DNA from: an uncultured Acetatifactor sp.
GTDB lineage: Bacteria; Bacillota; Clostridia; Lachnospirales; Lachnospiraceae
Reading direction: 5' to 3'
DNA: 5,741 nt
NCBI GenBank assembly: GCA_910586215.1
Contig: CAJUGH010000058.1
Coordinates: forward strand, 1-5,741
The translations under genes and the position numbers were made by a program. The notes under the pieces are model-generated. The model made no database searches and had not been told where the DNA came from. It saw nothing but the letters and a program-made list of their open reading frames with translations. Of this stretch, positions 1-4,932 are shown piece after piece. Position 1 is the stretch's first letter. The number at the start of each line of letters is the position of its first letter.

Positions 1-55
1 GTAGAGCACTTGACTTTTAATCAAGTTGTCTGGGGTTCGAATCCCCAATGTCTCA
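1..55 (+). tRNA. tRNA-Lys (anticodon UUU), 5' end cut by window
   Basis: This is the 3' three quarters of a lysine tRNA gene. The anticodon stem CTTGA/TCAAG (9-13 and 21-25) encloses the loop CTTTTAA with anticodon TTT at 16-18. The T arm is TGGGG-TTCGAAT-CCCCA at 31-47, followed by the 3' acceptor strand ATGTCTC and discriminator A at 55. The 5' acceptor strand and part of the D arm, about 18 nt, lie outside the window. The 3' CCA is not encoded. It may be the last gene of a tRNA cluster, since a terminator follows 40 nt later. Confidence 0.95.
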
Positions 56-94
56 TTCCCCCTTTGTATTGTGTGGTGTATAACCATCACATGG

Positions 95-121
95 CCTATG
101 GCGAAAGCCATAGGTTTTTTT
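95..121 (+). terminator. Intrinsic terminator of the tRNA-Lys transcript
   Basis: A perfect 8-bp stem, CCTATGGC/GCCATAGG (95-102 and 107-114), is capped by a GAAA tetraloop and followed at once by seven T residues (115-121). This is a textbook intrinsic terminator and ends the rightward tRNA-Lys transcript. Confidence 0.93.
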
Positions 122-127
122 GTGGAC

Positions 128-173
128 AAAAACAGCGCGGAATCTAAACCATTCTGGTTCGACTTCGCGCTGT
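128..173 (-). terminator. Intrinsic terminator of tRNA-Leu
   Basis: The inverted repeat ACAGCGCG/CGCGCTGT (132-139 and 166-173) frames a smaller internal stem, AACC/GGTT (147-150 and 156-159). On the minus strand the hairpin runs straight into a T5 tract (complement of 128-132) and then GT. It lies just downstream of tRNA-Leu, so it should terminate the leftward transcript. The branched hairpin is longer than usual. With the terminator at 95-121 it insulates the two convergent tRNA genes. Confidence 0.85.
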
Positions 174-177
174 ACGA

Positions 178-257
178 TGCGGATAACAGGACTTGAACCT
201 GCACGGTTTCCCACCAGAACCTAAATCTGGCGCGTCTGCCAATTCCGCCATATCCGC
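178..257 (-). tRNA. tRNA-Leu (anticodon UAG)
   Basis: Complete leucine tRNA of 80 nt read on the minus strand. The acceptor stem is GCGGATA (251-257) paired with TATCCGC (179-185), with discriminator A at 178. The D arm contains the AATTGGCAGA loop. The anticodon stem-loop is CCAGA-TTTAGGT-TCTGG with anticodon TAG complementary to 221-223. The 11-nt extended variable arm TGGGAAACCGT is typical of class II tRNAs, and the T loop is TTCAAGT. CCA is not encoded. Its promoter is at 268-297 and its terminator at 128-173, so it appears to be a stand-alone unit. Confidence 0.97.
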
Positions 258-267
258 CTATTTATTG

Positions 268-297
268 ATTATACAAAAGGACGGCGGCTTTTGTCAA
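268..297 (-). promoter_or_regulatory. Consensus housekeeping promoter for tRNA-Leu
   Basis: On the minus strand a perfect TTGACA (complement of 292-297) and a perfect TATAAT (complement of 268-273) are separated by 18 bp. The predicted start is about 261, only a few bases before the mature tRNA 5' end at 257, so the precursor would have a very short 5' leader. A double-consensus promoter suits a stable RNA gene. Confidence 0.9.
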
Positions 298-311
298 GAG
301 TCTATTCTGGA

Positions 312-343
312 TTGTAGGATTACAATTTTGTAGGATTACAATT
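312..343. repeat. Two tandem 16-bp copies, each an inverted repeat
   Basis: The 16-bp unit TTGTAGGATTACAATT occurs twice, head to tail and without mismatch, at 312-327 and 328-343. Each unit contains a 5-bp dyad TTGTA-N4-TACAA, so the array presents two identical palindromic half-site pairs one and a half helical turns apart. It lies between the divergent promoters of tRNA-Leu (start about 261, leftward) and the lysozyme gene (start about 410, rightward). Such geometry fits a dimeric regulator's operator, but no regulator is encoded nearby. A chance tandem duplication is the alternative. Confidence 0.8.
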
Positions 344-373
344 GAACCGTTTCGCCTAATATGTTTACAGGGA

Positions 374-403
374 TTGGCACCTGGAGTCCAACCGGCATAT
401 AGT
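374..403 (+). promoter_or_regulatory. Probable promoter of the GH25 lysozyme gene
   Basis: TTGGCA (374-379, 5 of 6 to TTGACA) and TATAGT (398-403, 5 of 6 to TATAAT) are 18 bp apart, giving a predicted start near 410. It is the best rightward sigma-A-type match between the tRNA-Leu promoter and the lysozyme gene. The leader would be about 55 nt to the ATG at 465 or about 118 nt to the ATG at 528. Confidence 0.55.
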
Positions 404-434
404 ATCAGTGAAGGGATTGCAGATACTGTAGCAC

Positions 435-464
435 GTTTGGAAGTTTGAGAGGAAACTTCCGAAT
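435..464 (+). promoter_or_regulatory. Leader hairpin presenting a Shine-Dalgarno sequence in its loop
   Basis: A perfect 8-bp stem GGAAGTTT/AAACTTCC (439-446 and 453-460) extends outward to about 12 pairs if G-T wobbles are allowed. The 6-nt loop, 447-452, is GAGAGG, a Shine-Dalgarno-like sequence. The stem ends right before an in-frame ATG at 465. No T tract follows, so this is not an intrinsic terminator. It may shape translation of the lysozyme mRNA or simply stabilise the leader. Confidence 0.55.
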
Positions 465-527
465 ATGGATTGGCATGTTCCGGGGATGGTGTGTAAACAC
501 CCCTCCTCGGAGCGCGGGGGTATAAAC

Positions 528-1541
528 ATGTATAGGAAGGTATGGTATGAGGGACCGGACATTTCTGCCCACCAGGGATATGTGGACATCAAGAGGATCC
601 GGGACGGGGGAAGCAGACGTATAGGCCTAAGGGTCGGATATGGGAGGAACAATGTGGATGAACGTTACATTGTCAATGCCCAGGCCTGTGTAAATCTTGG
701 GGTGGATGTGCTGCTGTATTGGTTTTCTTACGCATATGATACAGCCATGGCGGCTGCGGAGGCGGATTATGCTATAGCCTGGGCGGCAAAATATTGGAAG
801 AAATGCCCTATAGCATTTGATTTCGAATACGATTCCGTAAATTACGCCCGGAAGAGAGGGGTTTCTGTGGACAGGGAACTGGCAACGGACATGGCCATTG
901 CCTTCCTGGGCCATATTCGGGATGCCGGTTATATCCCGGTGCTTTATGCCAACCGGGATTACCTGCATCACTTTTTCGACCTGGGCAGGATCCGGGCGGC
1001 TGTGGGAACTGTGTATCTCTGGTATGCCAGGTATGTGCCTGCTCTTTTGGAGGGAGAGGCAGAGGACATAGATATCTGGCAGTATACTTCGAATGGCAGG
1101 ATGGAGGGAGTGACTGGCCGGGTGGACCAGAACCGGTTCTATACAGATTTTGCCGGGAAGGATGTGGAGGCGGGGGGACAGGAGCCACCCAATTTGAATA
1201 TCCTGGCCTTCCAGAAGGCGGCCAACCAGGATGGATACCGGGACCAGACCGGGGCCAGGCTGGTGGAGGATGGTGTGGACGGGCCGAAGACCCAGTATGT
1301 CCGGGCGCAGATCCAACTGCGGGCTAAGAGGAGCGGGAAAGGATACATGGCAGGCTCCCGGGGGCATCTGGTTAGGTGGTGGCAGCGCAGGTGCAATGAG
1401 ATCCTGGGGCACAACCAGGAAGTGGATGGGCGGTATGGGCCAAGAACCAGAAGCGAGACCATGATCTTCCAGAGAAGGCTTTCCATCAAAATAGATGGTA
1501 TAGCCGGGTATGACAGTATCCAGGCTGCATTTTACAACTGA
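528..1541 (+). CDS. GH25 muramidase (lysozyme) with C-terminal peptidoglycan-binding repeats
   Basis: A 337-residue glycosyl hydrolase family 25 muramidase, expected to cut the beta-1,4 bond between MurNAc and GlcNAc in peptidoglycan. The catalytic domain covers about residues 6-208. It shows the N-terminal D-I-S-x-H-Q-G motif (D11), the core FDFEYD with the catalytic D98-x-E100 pair, and the closing IDIWQYTSNG and V-D-x-N (199-202) motifs. After a short linker come peptidoglycan-binding-like repeats: a degenerate unit at about 224-264 (DGVDGPKT) and a fuller one at about 281-335 (WWQRR, VDGRYGPRT, IFQRRL, IDGIAG). No signal peptide is visible, as in phage endolysins that need a holin. The start is uncertain. 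ATG 528 is preferred because GH25 homology begins right after it, with a weak GGGGG at 516-520. An in-frame ATG at 465 would add 21 non-homologous residues but has GAGAGGA at 447-453. It is a single gene with no phage neighbours in view. Confidence 0.92.
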   Translation: MYRKVWYEGPDISAHQGYVDIKRIRDGGSRRIGLRVGYGRNNVDERYIVNAQACVNLGVDVLLYWFSYAYDTAMAAAEADYAIAWAAKYWKKCPIAFDFEYDSVNYARKRGVSVDRELATDMAIAFLGHIRDAGYIPVLYANRDYLHHFFDLGRIRAAVGTVYLWYARYVPALLEGEAEDIDIWQYTSNGRMEGVTGRVDQNRFYTDFAGKDVEAGGQEPPNLNILAFQKAANQDGYRDQTGARLVEDGVDGPKTQYVRAQIQLRAKRSGKGYMAGSRGHLVRWWQRRCNEILGHNQEVDGRYGPRTRSETMIFQRRLSIKIDGIAGYDSIQAAFYN

Positions 1542-1594
1542 GGAAACAGGAAAAGCAGCACAGGAGGAACGGGGAAAACCCTGGAAATTGGGAC

Positions 1595-1623
1595 TTGACA
1601 TCCCTGGCGGGATGTGGTACGCT
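1595..1623 (+). promoter_or_regulatory. Extended -10 promoter of the riboswitch-antiporter transcript
   Basis: A perfect TTGACA at 1595-1600 is followed, after 17 bp, by TACGCT at 1618-1623 (3 of 6, keeping the important TA...T). The TG of an extended -10 lies at 1615-1616. The predicted start is near 1630, a few bases before the riboswitch P1 stem, which is the position expected for a riboswitch promoter. The spacer holds a 7-bp dyad, ACATCCC-TGGC-GGGATGT (1598-1615). That dyad may be an operator, or may be a weak terminator for the lysozyme gene using the displaced CTTCTTTTT tract at 1622-1630. Confidence 0.65.
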
Positions 1624-1632
1624 TCTTTTTAG

Positions 1633-1723
1633 TTAAAAGGGAGTAGTTGTAACGTGTAATCAACATACCCCGGCCCCTGGCCGTGGTTACACGCTTTCAA
1701 GATTGGAAGAACAAGACTTTTAG
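1633..1723 (+). promoter_or_regulatory. yybP-ykoY manganese riboswitch aptamer
   Basis: The segment carries hallmarks of the Mn2+-sensing yybP-ykoY family: a 5' P1 strand followed by GGGAGTAG (1639-1646), and a 3' end with AACAAGAC running into the P1 partner (1711-1722). P1 pairs TAAAAG (1634-1639) with CTTTTA (1717-1722). Inside are a 7-bp stem CGTGTAA/TTACACG (1653-1659 and 1687-1693), a GC-rich hairpin GGCC-CCT-GGCC (1672-1682), and a stem CTTTC/GGAAG (1694-1698 and 1705-1709). In studied Gram-positive members, Mn2+ stabilises P1 and turns expression on. Here the 3' P1 strand is also the start of the terminator at 1715-1749, so an ON switch is predicted. The downstream gene is a cation antiporter, matching the family's usual metal-export targets. 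The assignment comes from motif and fold recognition, not a covariance-model score. Confidence 0.85.
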
Positions 1724-1749
1724 CACAGAAAGTGCTGAAGGTCTTTTTT
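1715..1749 (+). terminator. Riboswitch expression-platform terminator
   Basis: GACTTTTAGCAC (1715-1726) pairs with GTGCTGAAGGTC (1732-1743) over 12 positions including two wobbles, around the loop AGAAA. Six T residues follow (1744-1749). The first arm overlaps the 3' strand of aptamer P1 (1717-1722), so the two structures exclude each other. Without ligand the terminator should form and block the antiporter gene; with Mn2+ it should be prevented. Confidence 0.9.
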
Positions 1750-1770
1750 GTCAGCATTTTTGGGAAGAAT

Positions 1771-1802
1771 GTAATAGTCCGGACAGGATGCCGGACTATT
1801 AC
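1771..1802 (+). promoter_or_regulatory. Second strong hairpin in the antiporter leader, function unknown
   Basis: A perfect 12-bp stem, GTAATAGTCCGG/CCGGACTATTAC (1771-1782 and 1791-1802), encloses the 8-nt loop ACAGGATG. It lies between the riboswitch terminator and the ribosome binding site at 1845. No T tract follows, so it is not a conventional terminator. It may protect the 5' end of the read-through mRNA, mark a processing site, or be a second regulatory layer. Confidence 0.6.
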
Positions 1803-1857
1803 GGAAGGATACCATTAACGCAGGGCCTTGGAGACGGCCAGGACAGGAGGAAAAGGT

Positions 1858-2826
1858 ATGCAGATTGTCTTACAGTTAGGGTTGCTGGTAGTGGGATTCG
1901 TGCTCTTGATGAAAGGGGCAGACTGGTTCGTGGAAGGGGCATCCAGCATTGCGGACAAGTTTGGGATTCCCCAGCTTGTCATCGGGCTTACCATTGTGGC
2001 AATGGGAACATCCCTGCCAGAGGCGGCAGTGAGTATCTCGGCGGCCTTGAAAGGCAGCGCGGAGATTACCATTGGCAATGTGGTGGGCAGCAATATCATG
2101 AACGTGCTGGTGATATTGGGACTGGCCTCCGTGATCTGTGCCATTCCTGTGCAGAAATCCACGGTGAAATATGAGATTCCCTTTACCATAGGGGTTACGG
2201 CCCTGCTGGCTTTCCTGGGTCTGTGGGACAACCAGGTGAGCCGCCTGGAGGGTGGCATCCTCTGGGTGTTCATGGTGATCTATCTGCTCTACCTGCTCCG
2301 TATGGCCAGGAAGGGGAACGGGAAAGAGCCGGAGGATAGGAAAGAAGCAGGGAGGGAAGGACAGGAAGGAAAGGCGAAAGACCAGCCAGTGTGGAAACTG
2401 CTGCTGATGCTGGTGGTGGGAGGTGCCATGATTGTGTATGGCAGCGATGTGACAGTGGATGCGGCTACTGTGCTGGCCACCATATTTGGCATGAGTGAAC
2501 GTTTTATCGGACTGACCATTGTGGCTTTCGGCACTTCCCTGCCGGAATTGGTCACCAGCGTCACCGCAGCCCTGAAGGGCAAGGCTGACATTGCTGTCGG
2601 CAATATCGTGGGCAGCAATATCTTCAACATCCTGTTTGTGGTGGGAACCACGGCCCTGATCACCCCGGTGGTCTATAGTGCAGATTTTCTGGTAGACAGT
2701 ATAGTGGCTGTGGTTACCATGGTGCTGCTGTTTCTGTGTGTGGTGCATGGGAAGAAACTTGGCAGGGCAGGAGGGGCCATCATGCTGGCAGGGTATGCGG
2801 CATATTTCGTGTACCTGATGGGATAG
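1858..2826 (+). CDS. CaCA-family cation antiporter (YrbG-like), probably Mn2+/Ca2+ efflux
   Basis: A 322-residue inner-membrane exchanger of the Ca2+/cation antiporter superfamily. The two inverted alpha repeats are clear: GTSLPE at 50-55 with GNVVGSN at 73-79, and GTSLPE at 225-230 with GNIVGSN at 248-254. About ten hydrophobic helices are split by a charged cytoplasmic loop at about 148-178, rich in Lys, Arg, Glu and Gly. E55 and E230 match the ion-binding glutamates known from NCX_Mj. The position equivalent to its D240 is Asn (N257), and N82 matches N81. The start is ATG 1858, preceded by AGGAGG at 1845-1850 with 7-nt spacing; an upstream ATG at 1828 lacks this. The Mn2+ riboswitch in the leader makes manganese export the favoured role over the calcium/sodium exchange usually annotated. 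That substrate is inferred, not shown. Transcription ends at the hairpin 2845-2887. Confidence 0.93.
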   Translation: MQIVLQLGLLVVGFVLLMKGADWFVEGASSIADKFGIPQLVIGLTIVAMGTSLPEAAVSISAALKGSAEITIGNVVGSNIMNVLVILGLASVICAIPVQKSTVKYEIPFTIGVTALLAFLGLWDNQVSRLEGGILWVFMVIYLLYLLRMARKGNGKEPEDRKEAGREGQEGKAKDQPVWKLLLMLVVGGAMIVYGSDVTVDAATVLATIFGMSERFIGLTIVAFGTSLPELVTSVTAALKGKADIAVGNIVGSNIFNILFVVGTTALITPVVYSADFLVDSIVAVVTMVLLFLCVVHGKKLGRAGGAIMLAGYAAYFVYLMG

Positions 2827-2844
2827 GAAACTGTGAGGGACAGG

Positions 2845-2889
2845 AACCCCCCGTCCGGATGGAAATCCTCCATCCGGACGGGGGGTTTT
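2845..2889 (+). terminator. Strong intrinsic terminator between convergent genes
   Basis: A perfect 19-bp GC-rich stem (2845-2863 with 2869-2887) carries six consecutive C-G pairs and a 5-nt loop. On the + strand it ends in TTTTG, so it terminates the antiporter mRNA 18 nt after its stop codon. On the minus strand the run after the stem is GGTTCCTG, a poorer U tract. It may still stop the oncoming CorC-family transcript, whose stop codon is 38 nt away. Confidence 0.92.
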
Positions 2890-2924
2890 GTCTTCTGGGA
2901 TCTTTGGTGCCAGGGACGGTCCCG

Positions 2925-4253
2925 CTACTGGTTTTTCGGCTTTTCACTCTCTGGCACAGATTCCGTTTTCTCGGCAGCCTGTCCGTCTTCTGCCGTCATT
3001 TCATCCTCCTTTGGCAGGGTCATCAGCACCTTCCCGATCCGGTTCTGGTCGATGCCTTGTACCTTCAGTACGATGCCGTTGTCCAGGGTCACTTCCTCAT
3101 TATCCTCCGGCAGGCGGTCAAGCTGTTCGATGATGATGCCGCCGATGGAGTCGTAATCCTCACTGTCCAGGTTCGTTCCTAAGGCATCATTGATATCGTC
3201 CAGCTTCATGCTGCCCACCACCAGCCAGGTCCGCTCCCCGGCCTCCTTGATCAGTTCTGCCTCATCGGCATCATACTCATCCCGGATCTCTCCCACGATC
3301 TCCTCCAGCAGGTCCTCCAGGGTAATCATACCGATAGTGGCGCCGTATTCGTTCAGTACGAAGGTGACGCTGGCCGTCTTCTTCCGAAGTTCGTAGAGCA
3401 GGTCAGCCACTTTCTTGAACTCATATGTATAGTAGGCTTCCCGCCGGATATCCTCCACCCGGAAGGACTCTACATCCTTGGTCAGGATGAAATCCTTCAC
3501 ATTGATGAAGCCGATGATATTGTCCTTGTCCTCCTGGTATACCGGCAGCCTGGTGTACATGGACTCCCGGAATACTTCCATCACTTCGCTGTAGGTGGCA
3601 TCTATATTCACTGTCACCATATTGATCCTGGGGATCATGATATCCTTGGCCAGGGCATCCGAGAAGTCGAACACATTGTAGATCATCTCCCTTTCTTCCG
3701 TCTCGATGACACCGTCCTCATGGCCTACATCCACATAGGTGCGCAGTTCTGACTCGGTCATGGTGGTCATGCGCCTGCTGGGGTCAATGTGCATCAGCCT
3801 GAGGATCCCGTTGGCCAGTTTGTCTACCAGGAAGATCACCGGGGTCAGGATCTGCATCAGTCCGTAGATGAGGCCGCTGTAGCCCAAGGCAAGTTTCTCC
3901 GCAGAGAGCATGGCCCATGTCTTGGGGACGATCTCCCCGCACAGCAGGATCACCACGGTCAGGATCCCGGTTGCGATCCCGGCGGCCAGGTTGATGCGCA
4001 GGGCCAGGGTAGTGGCCAGGGAAGACGCCGTCAGATTGACGATGTTATTCCCGATTAGTATGGCACTGAGCATCTTGCTGTAATTTTCCAGGATCTTATC
4101 CACCCTGGCGGCCCGTTTGTTTCCTTCGTCAATCAGTGTGCGGATCCGCACACGGTTGACGGTAGTCAGGGCTGTCTCCGCAGAAGAGAAAAATCCTGAC
4201 AGCAGGACTAAGACCAATATGACGACTAGTTGTATGACACCTGGGGCATCCAA
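2925..4253 (-). CDS. CNNM/CorC-HlyC family transporter (DUF21, two CBS, CorC_HlyC)
   Basis: A 442-residue membrane protein of the family once called hemolysin C or TlyC, now linked to Mg2+ and other divalent-cation efflux (CorB/MpfA/CNNM type). The N-terminal DUF21/CNNM domain, residues 1 to about 155, has four hydrophobic segments. Its signature pieces are SGFFSSAETAL (19-29), IGNNIVN (67-73) and GEIVPKT (106-112). A linker with EREMI and MIPR leads to a CBS pair at about 200-325, which binds nucleotides in relatives. A CorC_HlyC domain follows at about 335-420, then an acidic, low-complexity tail. The start codon is TTG (4251-4253), preceded by AAGGAG (complement of 4264-4269) with 10-nt spacing. 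No in-frame ATG lies near, and homologs begin at this point. The gene is a single unit with its own promoter, convergent with the antiporter. The specific ion cannot be read from sequence. Confidence 0.95.
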   Translation of the reverse strand: MDAPGVIQLVVILVLVLLSGFFSSAETALTTVNRVRIRTLIDEGNKRAARVDKILENYSKMLSAILIGNNIVNLTASSLATTLALRINLAAGIATGILTVVILLCGEIVPKTWAMLSAEKLALGYSGLIYGLMQILTPVIFLVDKLANGILRLMHIDPSRRMTTMTESELRTYVDVGHEDGVIETEEREMIYNVFDFSDALAKDIMIPRINMVTVNIDATYSEVMEVFRESMYTRLPVYQEDKDNIIGFINVKDFILTKDVESFRVEDIRREAYYTYEFKKVADLLYELRKKTASVTFVLNEYGATIGMITLEDLLEEIVGEIRDEYDADEAELIKEAGERTWLVVGSMKLDDINDALGTNLDSEDYDSIGGIIIEQLDRLPEDNEEVTLDNGIVLKVQGIDQNRIGKVLMTLPKEDEMTAEDGQAAEKTESVPESEKPKNQ

Positions 4254-4281
4254 AGAAAAATCACTCCTTTTTTATTTTTTT

Positions 4282-4299
4282 TGTATCCATGAGGATACA
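4282..4299 (-). promoter_or_regulatory. 5' leader hairpin of the CorC-family mRNA
   Basis: A perfect 7-bp stem, TGTATCC/GGATACA, with loop TCAT on the minus strand, starts about 6 nt after the predicted transcription start. It is followed by an A-rich run into the AAGGAG ribosome binding site. Hairpins this close to a 5' end often slow mRNA decay. No T tract follows on the minus strand, so it is not an attenuator. Confidence 0.5.
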
Positions 4300-4311
4300 G
4301 CCTTAAACCTA

Positions 4312-4341
4312 AATATACAATAGAAGGAAAGTGGTTGTCAA
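4312..4341 (-). promoter_or_regulatory. Promoter of the CorC-family gene
   Basis: On the minus strand a perfect TTGACA (complement of 4336-4341) and TATATT (complement of 4312-4317, 5 of 6) are 18 bp apart. The predicted start is near 4305, giving a leader of about 50 nt. The same bases read on + as TTGTCA (4335-4340). With TATGAT at 4361-4366 this could be a divergent -35 for the membrane-protein gene, but the 20-bp spacer is too long to be convincing. Confidence 0.75.
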
Positions 4342-4398
4342 GTTTTCGGATACAGGGGCATATGATTTAATAAAAAGTTTATGGATGGAGGCAGGTTT

Positions 4399-4776
4399 AT
4401 GGAGCAGGCTTCGAAGGGGAAGAGCTTCCCGGCGGTATTTTTGCTGAAGACACTTTTGTTCTCTTACATATTGACCGGCGTACTGCTGGCGCTGCTGGCT
4501 TTTTTCCTCTATAAGCTGGGACTTGGGGAGAAGGCCGTGTCCGTGGCCATTATTGTGATCTATGTGGCATGTACTTTTTTTGCCGGGCTGATAGCGGGAA
4601 AAAAGTTGAAGAGCCGCCGTTTCCTGTGGGGGCTTCTGATGGGAGGTGCCTATTTCCTGGTGCTGGCCCTGGTGTCCCTGGTGGCAGGCGGCGGGGATAT
4701 GGGGGTGGGAAACAGCTTTTTCACCACCCTGGTGCTATGTGCCGGAGGAGGCATGCTGGGGGGGATGATAAGCTGA
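4399..4776 (+). CDS. TIGR04086-type small four-helix membrane protein, function unknown
   Basis: A 125-residue very hydrophobic protein with four predicted helices at about 13-38, 46-67, 74-96 and 106-124. The N-terminus is short and basic, there is a basic turn (GKKLKSRR, 67-74) between helices 2 and 3, and the last two helices are glycine-rich (GGGDMGVGN, CAGGGMLGG). Size, helix layout and position before the SCIFF genes match the TIGR04086 family seen in Clostridia, whose function is not known. The start is ATG 4399, with GGAGG at 4387-4391 and 7-nt spacing. An in-frame ATG at 4381 lacks a ribosome binding site and would place that Shine-Dalgarno inside the gene. It is divergent from the CorC-family gene. 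A link to the ranthipeptide system, such as export or self-protection, is only a suggestion from position. Confidence 0.88.
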   Translation: MEQASKGKSFPAVFLLKTLLFSYILTGVLLALLAFFLYKLGLGEKAVSVAIIVIYVACTFFAGLIAGKKLKSRRFLWGLLMGGAYFLVLALVSLVAGGGDMGVGNSFFTTLVLCAGGGMLGGMIS

Positions 4777-4786
4777 CGTTACTGTT

Positions 4787-4811
4787 CACTGGTGCCACCG
4801 CCAGGTGTTTT
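4787..4811 (+). terminator. Weak possible terminator after the membrane-protein gene
   Basis: CACTGG (4787-4792) can pair with CCAGGTG (4801-4807) if one G is bulged, and TTTT follows at 4808-4811. The stem is short, so termination would be partial at best and some read-through into the SCIFF genes is possible. Nothing stronger is present between 4777 and 4860. Confidence 0.3.
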
Positions 4812-4839
4812 CACGCGCTTCCCGCATAACAAACCCGAG

Positions 4840-4893
4840 TTTTTTATTCTTTTTCAAAAAAAGCTTTTACAATAACCTATTTTATGATATACT
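4840..4893 (+). promoter_or_regulatory. SCIFF operon promoter with extended -10 and possible UP element
   Basis: TTTACA (4866-4871, 5 of 6) and TATACT (4888-4893, 5 of 6) are 16 bp apart, and TGA directly before the -10 makes an extended -10 (TG at 4885-4886). The predicted start is near 4900. Runs of T and A from 4840 to 4862 fall in the -40 to -60 zone, where an UP element would contact the RNA polymerase alpha subunits. The arrangement predicts strong constitutive transcription of the peptide gene. Confidence 0.75.
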
Positions 4894-4932
4894 ACAGGAA
4901 ATTTAAGGATAAACATAAAGGAGGCTTTTGGA

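Noticed and set aside
312..343. Possible minimal CRISPR array or phage att site
   Set aside because: There are only two contiguous copies with no spacer, no cas genes, and no match to the tRNA 3' ends. A dyad-containing tandem repeat is the honest description.
368..448. Open reading stretch ending in TGA just before the lysozyme leader hairpin (…GIADTVARLEV), perhaps a gene remnant
   Set aside because: It has no start codon with a ribosome binding site, and it overlaps the best lysozyme promoter (374-403). The sequence does not resemble a family I can name.
627..1601. Long minus-strand open frame opposite the lysozyme gene
   Set aside because: It is rich in Pro, His and Ile without domain signals. 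It is the antisense reading of a clear GH25 coding sequence.
1598..1615. MntR binding site upstream of the antiporter
   Set aside because: The dyad does not resemble the TTTGCC-type MntR operator I know from Bacillus, so no regulator is named.
1562..1632. AGGAGG after the lysozyme stop codon, suggesting a small gene
   Set aside because: No ATG, GTG or TTG lies at usable spacing. The TTG at 1588 is 20 nt away and gives only about 14 codons that run through the promoter.
1683..2174. Long open frame on + overlapping the riboswitch and the antiporter gene
   Set aside because: It begins inside the riboswitch, lacks a Shine-Dalgarno, and its sequence is a frame-shifted reading of the CaCA coding region.
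2845..2887. Long perfect inverted repeat as an insertion-sequence end
   Set aside because: It has one copy, a 5-nt loop, a T run, and lies between two convergent stop codons. This is a terminator, with no transposase nearby.
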